From contig JAGHVP010000184.1 of assembly GCA_018064305.1 (NCBI GenBank), positions 1-9,418 on the forward strand: a DNA stretch of 9,418 nucleotides, given 5' to 3'. Positions 1 to 6,671 of the stretch are shown here, in pieces. The notes beneath the pieces were generated by a model, which was given only the letters and a program-made list of their open reading frames with translations, was not told where the DNA came from and searched no databases. Made by a program: the position numbers and the translations under genes. Origin of the DNA: Candidatus Equibacterium intestinale (GTDB lineage: Bacteria > Bacteroidota > Bacteroidia > Bacteroidales > UBA932). Position 1 is the stretch's first letter. Each line of letters begins with the position of its first letter.

Positions 1-98
1 GGAACAAAACATCCCCCCCCGGCGTTCCCGGCTAGACAATCGCATCGTAGCTAGGAAGTGGCACAGACAGGGCCGCCGCTGGAGCGTGCCATATCTGC

Positions 99-155
99 CG
101 CGGGAGGATGTTTGCTTTTCGCCTGAGCGCAGCAAAGAGAGCACGTCCTCCCGCG
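99..155. repeat. Long multi-part inverted repeat (hairpin)
   Basis: The arm at 99-111 pairs with 143-155 over 13 positions, with one G-U on the plus strand. Inside it, 111-116 (tttgct) can pair with 131-136 (agcaaa), and 120-122 (cgc) with 127-129 (gcg), closing a four-base loop (ctga). The halves therefore nest into one long stem with a small asymmetric bulge (137-142). Neither strand has a U-tract after it, so it is not a standard intrinsic terminator. It could be the folded 3' end of the leftward transcript, part of a small RNA, or a DNA-level palindrome. Confidence 0.7.
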
Positions 156-164
156 CAGCATATG

Positions 165-282
165 GCCGCGGAAGCTATGGTGGACCGCGGAAGCCCCAAG
201 GACCGAGAAACTGACCAAGAACCGGGGCTGGATGTCGCAGAAGCCCTGGCGGACCGCGAAAGCCCTGGCGGACCGCGGAAGC
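165..282. repeat. Degenerate 19-bp GC-rich direct repeats
   Basis: The core ccgcggaagc-like word recurs at 165-175, 184-194, 234-244, 253-263 and 272-282. The starts are 19 bp apart within each cluster (165/184 and 234/253/272). The best pair, 244-262 and 263-281, is a tandem 19-mer with a single mismatch. Between 195 and 233 the copies decay (gaccgagaaa, gaccaagaac). The period is not a multiple of three, which argues against coding. The origin is probably slippage duplication. Confidence 0.75.
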
Positions 283-308
283 CAAGGCGGTCTTCGTATA
301 CCGGCAGT

Positions 309-644
309 CTACTCTGCGGGCTGTCCTGGTTGTTCCTGAGGTGGCAGGGGGTCGCCGCCAAGCGGTTCAACCGGGTCGCCGCCGGTGACACAGGATGTGA
401 AAAGTGCAGGAGCCAGCACGGCAAGTCCAAGGGTGAGCCCGGCAACGCGTGTCACACGGCCAAGACGCCTGCGCGCCTCGAGCTGTTCTTCAAGATAGAT
501 GACTTCCTGCTCGCACTTCGGGCATGTGCCGCTGCAATGTCCCTGATGTTTGCATTCAGATGTCACAAACTCGATGTCGTTTTCAAGTGCTATTTGTCTG
601 CGGATCTCCTTGAGAGCCTTACAAATTTCCTTTCCTCTTTCCAT
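309..644 (-). CDS. Small Cys-cluster protein with internal lipobox/TM segment
   Basis: A 111-residue protein of unknown function. Residues 1-26 are charged and helix-like. Residues 31-44 hold the cluster C31-x5-C37-x3-C41-x2-C44, plausible for a metal or Fe-S site, with another Cys at C8. A second charged helix (45-60) ends in an Arg-rich patch (58-66), followed by a hydrophobic stretch (67-82) and FTSC (82-85). That order matches a Bacteroidetes lipoprotein signal, but in the middle of the protein. The tail from 86 on is Gly/Pro-rich. The ATG at 644 lies inside the 3' end of the radical SAM gene (26-bp overlap), which suggests translational coupling and a joint role. I believe similar small proteins sit beside this radical SAM gene in other Bacteroidales, but this is from memory and unchecked. 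It could be a partner, substrate or electron carrier. Confidence 0.75.
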   Translation of the reverse strand: MERGKEICKALKEIRRQIALENDIEFVTSECKHQGHCSGTCPKCEQEVIYLEEQLEARRRLGRVTRVAGLTLGLAVLAPALFTSCVTGGDPVEPLGGDPLPPQEQPGQPAE

Positions 645-1254
645 GGGGATCGATTTTATATGTCAGTCTTTCAAAATTATCATAACCAAGTGCCTTCAAA
701 GCCGCAACGCCTGCCTCAACGTCATCCTCAGTGTTGAATCCAGGAATCAGCGGAACCCTGACAAGGCATGATGAGGCACGGCCCGCCTCAGCTATATATT
801 CAAGGTTGGCAAGGACCTTTGAATTGTCGGCCCCCGTGTAGCTTGAATATATTTCAGGATTCATATCCTTTACGTCTACTATGAACGAATCCACCGAGGG
901 CATCACGCTCTGCAGCAGTTCTTTATCCACATTCAGCGAAGTCTCGAGGCAGATCTTCCACCCACTTCCGCACACAGCGCGGAACTCATTGATAAAATCA
1001 GCCCGCAAAAGCGGCTCGCCTCCTCCGAAAGTCACCCCACCCCCTGTTGCCAGGAAATATAGGTTGTCTTTCTTCACCTCGTCATAGAGTTCGGCGGCAC
1101 AATAGCTTTTATGCGGGAAGGACATCGACAGTGTCTGAGGATTGAGACAGTACCTGCACCTCAGAGGACACGACATGAACACCACAAGGGTGGTGACACC
1201 TTCACCGTCCACTCCTATCCGCAAACGCGCTATTGCTGAAATCTCGGCTGCCAT
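619..1254 (-). CDS. Short radical SAM protein, glycyl-radical-activase-like
   Basis: A 211-residue radical SAM enzyme. C29-x3-C33-x2-C36 (SCPLRCRYC) should bind the 4Fe-4S cluster that cleaves S-adenosylmethionine. GGGEP (around 77-81) is the SAM-binding GGE motif. VDVKDM (around 123-128) matches the DxK motif of glycyl-radical-enzyme activases such as PflA, and the N-terminal DGEGVTTLV resembles that family. There is no ferredoxin-like insertion with extra clusters between the CxxxCxxC and GGE motifs, as in PflA and NrdG. At 211 aa it is shorter than PflA (about 245). No glycyl radical enzyme is in the window. The ATG at 1254 lies 42 nt after the lpxB stop, and the frame is the same as lpxB, closed only by that TAA. 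Its 3' end overlaps the small Cys protein gene. The real substrate is unknown. Confidence 0.85.
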   Translation of the reverse strand: MAAEISAIARLRIGVDGEGVTTLVVFMSCPLRCRYCLNPQTLSMSFPHKSYCAAELYDEVKKDNLYFLATGGGVTFGGGEPLLRADFINEFRAVCGSGWKICLETSLNVDKELLQSVMPSVDSFIVDVKDMNPEIYSSYTGADNSKVLANLEYIAEAGRASSCLVRVPLIPGFNTEDDVEAGVAALKALGYDNFERLTYKIDPHGKRKGNL

Positions 1255-1296
1255 CGGTACAATTGTATATAGATAAATACAGAAACCACCTGAATC

Positions 1297-2436
1297 TTAC
1301 AGCTCAGCCATCATTTTTGCCGCAAACCGCGACGCGCTGCCAGCCTCGCCAAGCAGAGAGTTGTGAGCTGCATAGCCGGAAAGCATCTCATCCCGGTAAG
1401 CAGAATCGGAAAGCAGCCTTTCCAACTCGGCGGCAAGCGATGCACCGGTGCAGATGTCCTGCAGGAACTCTTTGAATATCAGCTTGTCGAGAGCTATATT
1501 GGCAAGACTCACGTACTTCGTTTTCATAAAGGCGTTCATTATCTTGAAAGACAGCGGATTGGTGCCCCAGCACACCACCTGGGGCGTGCCTATGATTGCT
1601 GTTTCGAAGCTGGCAGTGCCGGAAGCCACAGCAGCCGCCGCGCTGTGCTTGAGCAATGCGTAGGTCTGGTCGCGCACAATATGGATCCTGCTGCCGGAAA
1701 TGTACTCAGCATAGAGTGTATCGTCTACCGAAGGGGCTGCCGCCACCACGAACTGGCACCCGCCAAGCACCGGTGATGCGGCCGCAAGACGCTCCAGCTC
1801 CAGGAAGCGCGGCATCAGGAAGCGTATCTCCTGGGTGCGGCTGCCGGCAAGCAGGGCCACCACGGGCCGTGCCGGGTCCAGGCCGCAGGAGGCGCAGAAC
1901 TCTTCGCGTGAAGGTGCAGCGTCCAAAGCAGCAGAAATGCTGTCTTTCAAGGGATTGCCCTCAAACACAACATCCATCCCGTGCTTTGCGAAATATGCTG
2001 GCTCGAACGGGAAGATTACAAACATCCTGTCGACATATTTCTTGAGTCGCCTGATTCTCCCCTCGCGGGAAGCCCATACCTTCGGGGCGATATAATAAAA
2101 CACCTTGATACCATGTTCGTGGGCGAATCCGGCTATCTTGAGGTTGAATCCGGGATAGTCTATAAGTATCAGGGCATCAGGCTTGTTTGCAAGGATATCA
2201 GCCTTGCAGGAAGAAAGGTTGCGACGCAGCTTGCCGGCCTTGGCCAGCACTTCCACCACCCCCATCACGGCGCCGTCCTTGTAGTGGTGCACCAGCCCGG
2301 GTGCCACTGAGGCCATCTTGTCGCCGCCCCAGTAGCGGAAAGTGGCGGAGGGGTCCTGCTCAAGGATCCCCTGCATCAGCAGAGAACCGTGCAGGTCGCC
2401 AGAAGCCTCACCTGCTATGAGATAGAAAGAAGCCAT
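1297..2436 (-). CDS. lpxB: Lipid-A-disaccharide synthase LpxB
   Basis: LpxB (glycosyltransferase family GT19) joins UDP-2,3-diacylglucosamine to lipid X to give the beta-1,6-linked lipid A disaccharide 1-phosphate and UDP, at the inner face of the inner membrane. Its 379 residues match the family length (E. coli 382). Signatures in order are AGEASGD (8-14) near the N-terminus, DYPGFN in the first Rossmann half, IAPKVWA, VFEGNPL, then in the C-terminal half LLAGSRTQEI and ASGTASFE, the nucleotide-sugar binding region. It starts at ATG 2436, only 6 nt after the surE stop, so the two are very likely co-transcribed. It shows that the organism makes a lipid A outer membrane. No defects are visible. 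Confidence 0.97.
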   Translation of the reverse strand: MASFYLIAGEASGDLHGSLLMQGILEQDPSATFRYWGGDKMASVAPGLVHHYKDGAVMGVVEVLAKAGKLRRNLSSCKADILANKPDALILIDYPGFNLKIAGFAHEHGIKVFYYIAPKVWASREGRIRRLKKYVDRMFVIFPFEPAYFAKHGMDVVFEGNPLKDSISAALDAAPSREEFCASCGLDPARPVVALLAGSRTQEIRFLMPRFLELERLAAASPVLGGCQFVVAAAPSVDDTLYAEYISGSRIHIVRDQTYALLKHSAAAAVASGTASFETAIIGTPQVVCWGTNPLSFKIMNAFMKTKYVSLANIALDKLIFKEFLQDICTGASLAAELERLLSDSAYRDEMLSGYAAHNSLLGEAGSASRFAAKMMAEL

Positions 2437-2442
2437 GGCCGA

Positions 2443-3237
2443 CTAGTATCCCCAGAGCTTGCTCAAGCGCTCAAGCTCGTCATAATCAGTGGTATCGACC
2501 TTGTGAGGCACAATGGTGATATAGTTGTCGCCGTTCAGGATGTGGTCGTCGAGGACATCGTCGCCAGGTGCCATGTTTAAGAACTCGCCCACCATCCATA
2601 TCTGCTCACGTCCGCGGGGGGCGTTCTGGCGCTCGAACTCCTTGATCCAGCGTCCGCGTCCGCGGCATGCCATCTTTATTCCGCGGCAGTCTTCCGGAGA
2701 GATGTCGGGGAAGTTGATGTTCAGGAACACACCGTTCACAGGCGGCTCGTCGAAGAAATTCGCCATTATCTCGCCTGCATACTCTTCCACTATCGAGAAG
2801 TCAGGGTCGGGATCGTGAGTGCATATTGAAAAGCCGGCAGAAGGTATTCCGTAGATTGCAGCCTCCTTGGCAGCTCCCAGGGTACCCGAATAGGCCTCTG
2901 CAGCCGATGCGTTGGAGCCGTGGTTGATGCCAGAGACAACAATGTCAGGCATGCGCCCCTCGTCTATGAACATATTGATGCCGAGCTTTGCGCAGTCGGT
3001 GGGAGTGCCGTCGAGCGTGTAGTAACGCACACCGCCCAGCTCGTCGGTAGGCTCTATGTCTTCGATATGCTCCAGATGCATCGGGCGGTCCATGGTGAGG
3101 GCCATACCCATTGCAGACTGGTTGAACTTCGGGGCCACCACTGTGACATCGCCGTATTTCCTGAAAATCTCAGCCAGGCAGTGGATTCCTTTTGCCGATA
3201 TTGAATCGTCGTTGGTAATCAGAATGTCTCTTGTCAT
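2443..3237 (-). CDS. surE: 5'/3'-nucleotidase SurE
   Basis: SurE is a divalent-metal-dependent phosphatase that dephosphorylates nucleoside 5'- and 3'-monophosphates in the cytoplasm; some members also hydrolyse short polyphosphate. The 264 residues carry the family's metal ligands: the Asp pair in ITNDDS (D10, D11), Ser41 in NQSAMG and Asn105 in SGINHGSN. The family blocks LDGTPTDCAKLG (75-86) and YSGTLGAAKEA are also present. The usual NDDG reads NDDS here (S12). The start at ATG 3237 puts the motif 8 residues in, as normal. It is first in the leftward set, just 6 nt from lpxB, and has its own promoter candidate at 3256-3263, divergent from gapA. Confidence 0.96.
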   Translation of the reverse strand: MTRDILITNDDSISAKGIHCLAEIFRKYGDVTVVAPKFNQSAMGMALTMDRPMHLEHIEDIEPTDELGGVRYYTLDGTPTDCAKLGINMFIDEGRMPDIVVSGINHGSNASAAEAYSGTLGAAKEAAIYGIPSAGFSICTHDPDPDFSIVEEYAGEIMANFFDEPPVNGVFLNINFPDISPEDCRGIKMACRGRGRWIKEFERQNAPRGREQIWMVGEFLNMAPGDDVLDDHILNGDNYITIVPHKVDTTDYDELERLSKLWGY

Positions 3238-3255
3238 TTCTAATAATTATTTGTG

Positions 3256-3263
3256 CAAATGTA
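3256..3263 (-). promoter_or_regulatory. Candidate -7 box for surE operon (TACATTTG)
   Basis: On the minus strand this reads TACATTTG, a full match to the Bacteroidetes -7 consensus TAnnTTTG. Transcription would begin near 3250, giving a leader of about 13 nt before the surE ATG at 3237. I see no clear TTTG -33 element at the usual spacing, so the call is moderate. It lies only 22 bp from the opposing gapA box. Confidence 0.5.
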
Positions 3264-3285
3264 CGACATTTCTCATAATATTTAT

Positions 3286-3293
3286 TATCTTTG
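3286..3293 (+). promoter_or_regulatory. Candidate -7 box for gapA (TATCTTTG)
   Basis: TATCTTTG matches the Bacteroidetes -7 consensus TAnnTTTG completely. The start site would be near 3299, giving a leader of about 70 nt before the gapA ATG. No strong -33 TTTG is visible at the normal distance (a TTTG at 3250-3253 is too far upstream). The AT-rich leader just before the ATG fits the strong initiation regions of highly expressed Bacteroidetes genes. Confidence 0.55.
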
Positions 3294-3309
3294 CGCGCGA
3301 CTTCGTGGA

Positions 3310-3327
3310 ACAATGCGGAGCCATTGT
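3310..3327 (+). other. Small hairpin in gapA leader
   Basis: acaatg (3310-3315) and cattgt (3322-3327) form a 6-bp stem with a six-base loop, near the 5' end of the predicted gapA mRNA. It may stabilise the transcript or may be chance; there is no sign of a riboswitch. Confidence 0.35.
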
Positions 3328-3368
3328 AAAAGCAATTTTTAAGTTCAATTATTTTATAACAAATCACA

Positions 3369-4385
3369 ATGAAAAAAATTAAAGTAGGTATCAACGGATT
3401 TGGCCGTATCGGTCGTTTTGTATTCCGTGCAGCTCAGAACAGAGAAGACATCGAAATCGTAGGCATCAATGACCTTTGCCCTGTAGACTATTTGGCATAC
3501 ATGCTCAAATATGACACAATGCACGGCGCATTCGAAGGCACTATCGAGGCAGACGTTGAGAACAGCAAACTCATCGTTAACGGCAAGTCAATCCGCGTAA
3601 CTGCTTGCAAAGACCCCAACGAACTCGCATGGAACGAAGTTGAGGCTGAATACGTAGTTGAGTCAACCGGTCTTTTCCTCACTAAGGAGAAAGCACAGGC
3701 ACACATCAACGCCGGCGCCAAATATGTTGTTATGTCAGCTCCTTCAAAGGACGACACTCCTATGTTCGTATGCGGTGTGAACTTTGACAAATATGTTAAA
3801 GGCACTCAGTTCGTATCAAACGCATCTTGCACAACCAACTGCCTTGCTCCCATCGCCAAGGTTCTCAACGACAAATGGGGCATCACAGACGGTCTTATGA
3901 CAACTGTTCACTCTACAACTGCTACTCAGAAAACTGTTGACGGTCCTTCATTGAAAGACTGGCGCGGTGGCCGTGCTGCTTCTGGCAACATCATCCCTTC
4001 ATCAACAGGTGCTGCAAAGGCTGTAGGTAAAGTTATCCCCGAGCTCAACGGCAAACTCACTGGTATGTCAATGCGCGTTCCTACCCTCGACGTTTCAGTT
4101 GTTGACCTTACTGTAAACCTCGCTAAGCCCGCTAAATACGACGAGATCTGCGCAGCTATGAAAGAGGCTTCACAGAACGAGCTCAAAGGTGTTCTCGGTT
4201 ACACTGAGGATGCAGTCGTTTCAAGCGACTTCCTGGGTTGCACACTCACTTCAATCTTCGACGCAAAGGCTGGTATCGCTCTTACCGACACTTTCGTTAA
4301 GGTTATCTCTTGGTACGACAACGAGATCGGTTACTCTAACAAAGTTCTCGAGCTCATCGCACACATGGCAAAAGTTAACTGCTGA
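3369..4385 (+). CDS. gapA: Glyceraldehyde-3-phosphate dehydrogenase, type I
   Basis: GAPDH converts glyceraldehyde 3-phosphate, NAD+ and phosphate into 1,3-bisphosphoglycerate in cytoplasmic glycolysis. The 338 residues are full length. The N-terminal Rossmann motif is INGFGRIGR (8-16), and Asp35 in GINDL favours NAD+ over NADP+. The catalytic Cys154 sits in SNASCTTNC, and its partner His181 in TVHSTTATQ. The C-terminal SWYDNEIGYSNKV block is intact. Codon use is unlike the neighbours, with many GCT, GTT, AAC and CTC codons, as in highly expressed genes. It is alone on its strand, with a promoter candidate at 3286-3293 and a strong terminator 20 bp after the stop. Confidence 0.98.
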   Translation: MKKIKVGINGFGRIGRFVFRAAQNREDIEIVGINDLCPVDYLAYMLKYDTMHGAFEGTIEADVENSKLIVNGKSIRVTACKDPNELAWNEVEAEYVVESTGLFLTKEKAQAHINAGAKYVVMSAPSKDDTPMFVCGVNFDKYVKGTQFVSNASCTTNCLAPIAKVLNDKWGITDGLMTTVHSTTATQKTVDGPSLKDWRGGRAASGNIIPSSTGAAKAVGKVIPELNGKLTGMSMRVPTLDVSVVDLTVNLAKPAKYDEICAAMKEASQNELKGVLGYTEDAVVSSDFLGCTLTSIFDAKAGIALTDTFVKVISWYDNEIGYSNKVLELIAHMAKVNC

Positions 4386-4405
4386 TCACACATATCCCGA
4401 AACTG

Positions 4406-4437
4406 AAAAAGCCCGGCCTGCGCCGGGCTTTTTTTTT
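4406..4437. terminator. Bidirectional intrinsic terminator
   Basis: gcccggc (4411-4417) and gccgggc (4422-4428) form a 7-bp GC stem around a ctgc loop, with A5 (4406-4410) before it and T9 (4429-4437) after it. On the plus strand the T9 tract ends gapA transcripts. On the minus strand the same stem is followed by five T, so it can also stop the convergent STAS-ending operon whose last stop is at 4461. Confidence 0.93.
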
Positions 4438-4460
4438 AATGGCAGCTGAAGTAACCGGGA

Positions 4461-4763
4461 TCAGATGATGGTAATGATGTTGGAAAAACCCGTAATCTCA
4501 AAAACCTCTTTCACCTGCTGCTTCATGTTGCGCAGAACCATAGAGCCACCTTTTGAAGAAACAGATTTCTGCAACATCAGAAAAAGCCTGAGCCCCTGGC
4601 TTGAGGTATACTCCATGTTTGAACAGTCGATATCTATGTCAGGAGCGGCATCCGCCATGAGAGGAGCGATATCTGTCTGGAACTTTTCCGCATTGGTGGT
4701 GTCCACTCTGCCTGCAAGTTTTACAAGCGTCTTAGCGCCTTCTTTTACAATTGATACATCCAT
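4461..4763 (-). CDS. STAS-domain anti-sigma-factor-antagonist-like protein
   Basis: A 100-residue single STAS domain of the SpoIIAA/RsbV type. In partner switching, the unphosphorylated form binds the ATPase/kinase partner and the phosphorylated form releases it. The start (VSIVKEGAKTLVKLAGRVD) is the typical first strands, and DIDIDCSNMEYTSSQGLR (42-59) is the conserved loop. Aligned on GL with SpoIIAA (DSSGLG), Ser55 matches the phosphorylated Ser58; Ser54 is adjacent. The family's SSxG pattern is present as SSQG. It is the last gene of the module, starting 2 nt after the phosphatase stop. The likely kinase is the 6672-7064 product and the likely phosphatase the 4766-6652 product. Confidence 0.93.
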   Translation of the reverse strand: MDVSIVKEGAKTLVKLAGRVDTTNAEKFQTDIAPLMADAAPDIDIDCSNMEYTSSQGLRLFLMLQKSVSSKGGSMVLRNMKQQVKEVFEITGFSNIITII

Positions 4764-4765
4764 AT

Positions 4766-6652
4766 CTACTTGATTTTAATAGTCATTACCGTAATATCAT
4801 CATTCTGATTGTTTCCATCCGTAAAGGCGTGTACATCATCGACCAGAGTGTTGCATGTATCACATGCACTTCCATGTCCGATGTGAGCCGCAGCCCAACG
4901 GAGAAGCCTTTCTTCACCGTACTGGGAATTGTCGGAACGTTCTGCCTCTGTAACGCCATCAGTATAAATAACAAGTTCAGCACCTTTTTCAAGTCTGGTA
5001 ATCTGTTCTTTATATTTGAAGCCCGGCATTATGCCCACGGCCAGATTCGGCACAGCCGGCAGGAAGGCACCATTCACCACAATAGGGTTGTGCCCTGCAT
5101 TGCAATAGCGGAATTCACCCGTTTCCAGATTTATGCTGCCCAAGAACAGCGTCACGAACATACCGGTATCGTTTCCGTCACAAAATGCATCGTTGACCTT
5201 ATAGACCACTTCGTCTAAAGGCAGTCCCAACCCTAGAATAAAACGGATTGCCGAACGGGTTATAGCCATGAACATCGAAGCCGGGACACCTTTGCCTGAC
5301 ACATCCCCTACTGTAAAATAAAGGATATTGTCTTTTATGATAAAGTCGTAGAGATCTCCCCCCACCTCTCTTGCCGGCAGCAGTGTTGCGTGCAGGTCTA
5401 CCATTTCATTGTGTGGAAAATTCCTGGGGAGCATTGCCATCTGAATAGCGTTTGCAATGTTCAGTTCACTCTCGAAACGCTCATTTGCAGCCGTGGTAGC
5501 CTTTAGGTCACTGATATAATCTGTCAACGACTTCTGCATCACTTCAAACGAATCGCGCAACTTGCTTATTTCGTCATCGTAGCGGAGCTCAGGCAGACAA
5601 GTATTGAAATTCCCCTGAGCTATGCTGAGTGCCGATGATGAAATTTCAGCAAGAGGTCTGGTAAGGTGACGGATTGTCAGATACGACACCACAAAAAGCA
5701 CAAGAAGCCCTAACAATCCTATAAGAATCAGCACCATGTGCATCTCAGAAGTGCGTGCAAGCACCTCTTTATAATCGCATGTCATGTAAGCATGCCACCC
5801 GTTTGAAAGCGGGCCAAACACTGCAAAAGAGATTTTAGCCCCCTGTGAAAAACGGCGCACACCTGATTCTCCACTCATAATGGCGTCGGCAAGCTCTCTG
5901 ATGCCGGAAGAACTGCCGGATTTATCCACCAGAGAATACAGGTTCTTGCCGGCATATTCCTCTAACGGACCGATAGAGACAAAAAGCCCATTGCGGCTCA
6001 CAAGCGAAACTGCAGAAGACTTGTACGGTTTGATATTGGAAAGAATCTCCGATATCCAGGAAATAGGGATATCGGCCGTCATCACAGCATACACTTTACC
6101 AGATTCATCTTTCAGAGGGAGGCTGTATGTGGACATAAGAATCTGTGCTCCTCCCTCATCGAAATAAGGCTCGCTCCAGCAGGCCTCTCCACTCTCTGCC
6201 GGCACTTCATACCACTCAAGTTGAAAATAATTGTTCTGTTCGGTGCCGAGCTGTTTCGAATGCAACTCCCCATCTTCGTTCAGGAATGAATATGGCGAGA
6301 AGAAATATCTTCCGGGATAATACGATTCCGCAAAAGCCACTGCACTTCCCACTATATCAGGATTCGATTTCACTATGTTGTCGGTGATACGGTACATGTA
6401 TTCCGGATCATCAAGGTGTTCGGCAACCATCCATGCAGTGCCGTTTACAGTGGCCTCCACCCCGCTCAGTGTTTTTTCAATGTCGCTCACTGCACCGCCG
6501 AGCAGCGCCTGTGCCGACCTGGTGGCCTCATCTGCTATCAGTTTGTGCGAAGATATCGCGGCCACTACGATAGCAGCAAGAAACAATATGGACGTAAGCA
6601 GCAGAATGTTGAGACTGAGCCTTGCCGAAAATGATTGGTCGTGTCTTTTCAT
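4766..6652 (-). CDS. Membrane sensor PP2C phosphatase: dCache-HAMP-SpoIIE (RsbU-like)
   Basis: A 628-residue sensor phosphatase that probably dephosphorylates the adjacent STAS protein. Order: TM1 (about 15-35), an extracytoplasmic dCache-like sensor (about 40-300) with a WSEPYFDEGG block and an AVMTADI strand, TM2 (306-328), HAMP (about 329-380), a short helical linker (ELNIANAIQ), then the SpoIIE/PP2C domain. Metal-binding acidic residues are visible: GGD (431-433), D436 and D450 in GDVSGKG, YTDGVTEA, and D618-D619 in NDDITV. The domain therefore appears catalytically complete. I chose ATG 6652, 19 nt after the kinase stop, because it begins MKRHDQSF with a good membrane-anchor N-terminus. 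An in-frame GTG at 6670 would add six residues and sit 1 nt after that stop. The sensed ligand is unknown. Confidence 0.95.
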   Translation of the reverse strand: MKRHDQSFSARLSLNILLLTSILFLAAIVVAAISSHKLIADEATRSAQALLGGAVSDIEKTLSGVEATVNGTAWMVAEHLDDPEYMYRITDNIVKSNPDIVGSAVAFAESYYPGRYFFSPYSFLNEDGELHSKQLGTEQNNYFQLEWYEVPAESGEACWSEPYFDEGGAQILMSTYSLPLKDESGKVYAVMTADIPISWISEILSNIKPYKSSAVSLVSRNGLFVSIGPLEEYAGKNLYSLVDKSGSSSGIRELADAIMSGESGVRRFSQGAKISFAVFGPLSNGWHAYMTCDYKEVLARTSEMHMVLILIGLLGLLVLFVVSYLTIRHLTRPLAEISSSALSIAQGNFNTCLPELRYDDEISKLRDSFEVMQKSLTDYISDLKATTAANERFESELNIANAIQMAMLPRNFPHNEMVDLHATLLPAREVGGDLYDFIIKDNILYFTVGDVSGKGVPASMFMAITRSAIRFILGLGLPLDEVVYKVNDAFCDGNDTGMFVTLFLGSINLETGEFRYCNAGHNPIVVNGAFLPAVPNLAVGIMPGFKYKEQITRLEKGAELVIYTDGVTEAERSDNSQYGEERLLRWAAAHIGHGSACDTCNTLVDDVHAFTDGNNQNDDITVMTIKIK

Positions 6653-6671
6653 CTGGATGCCGTTTTCCACA

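Larger units (their letters stand above)
1..308. other. GC-rich region with no convincing gene
   Basis: I see no believable protein gene here. The open frames on either strand run antisense or out of frame into the small Cys-cluster gene that ends at 309, and their translations are Arg/Pro/Ser/Ala-rich with no recognisable motif, as expected for GC-rich non-coding DNA. The stretch lies 3' of the leftward surE-lpxB-rSAM-small-protein set. It contains a run of eight C (13-20), a long hairpin (99-155) and degenerate 19-bp repeats (165-282), listed separately. I find no hairpin followed by a T-tract on the minus strand that would clearly end that transcript. Confidence 0.6.

Noticed and set aside
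13..20. C8 run as a phase-variation switch
   Set aside because: It is not inside or at the start of any supported gene in the window, though it is near the window edge and could belong to something outside.
99..155. Intrinsic terminator for the leftward operon
   Set aside because: No U-tract follows the stem on the minus strand (after position 99) or the plus strand (after 155).
32..445. Minus-strand 137-aa open frame
   Set aside because: It overlaps the better-supported small gene (309-644) out of frame; GC-rich chance frame with low-complexity content.
108..737. Plus-strand 209-aa open frame
   Set aside because: It lies antisense across the small Cys-cluster gene and the end of the radical SAM gene, and its protein has no motif and is Arg/Pro/Ser-rich.
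6653..6670. GTG at 6670 as the phosphatase start
   Set aside because: Possible, but ATG 6652 gives a normal charged N-terminus before TM1, and Bacteroidetes favour ATG. Only six residues differ.
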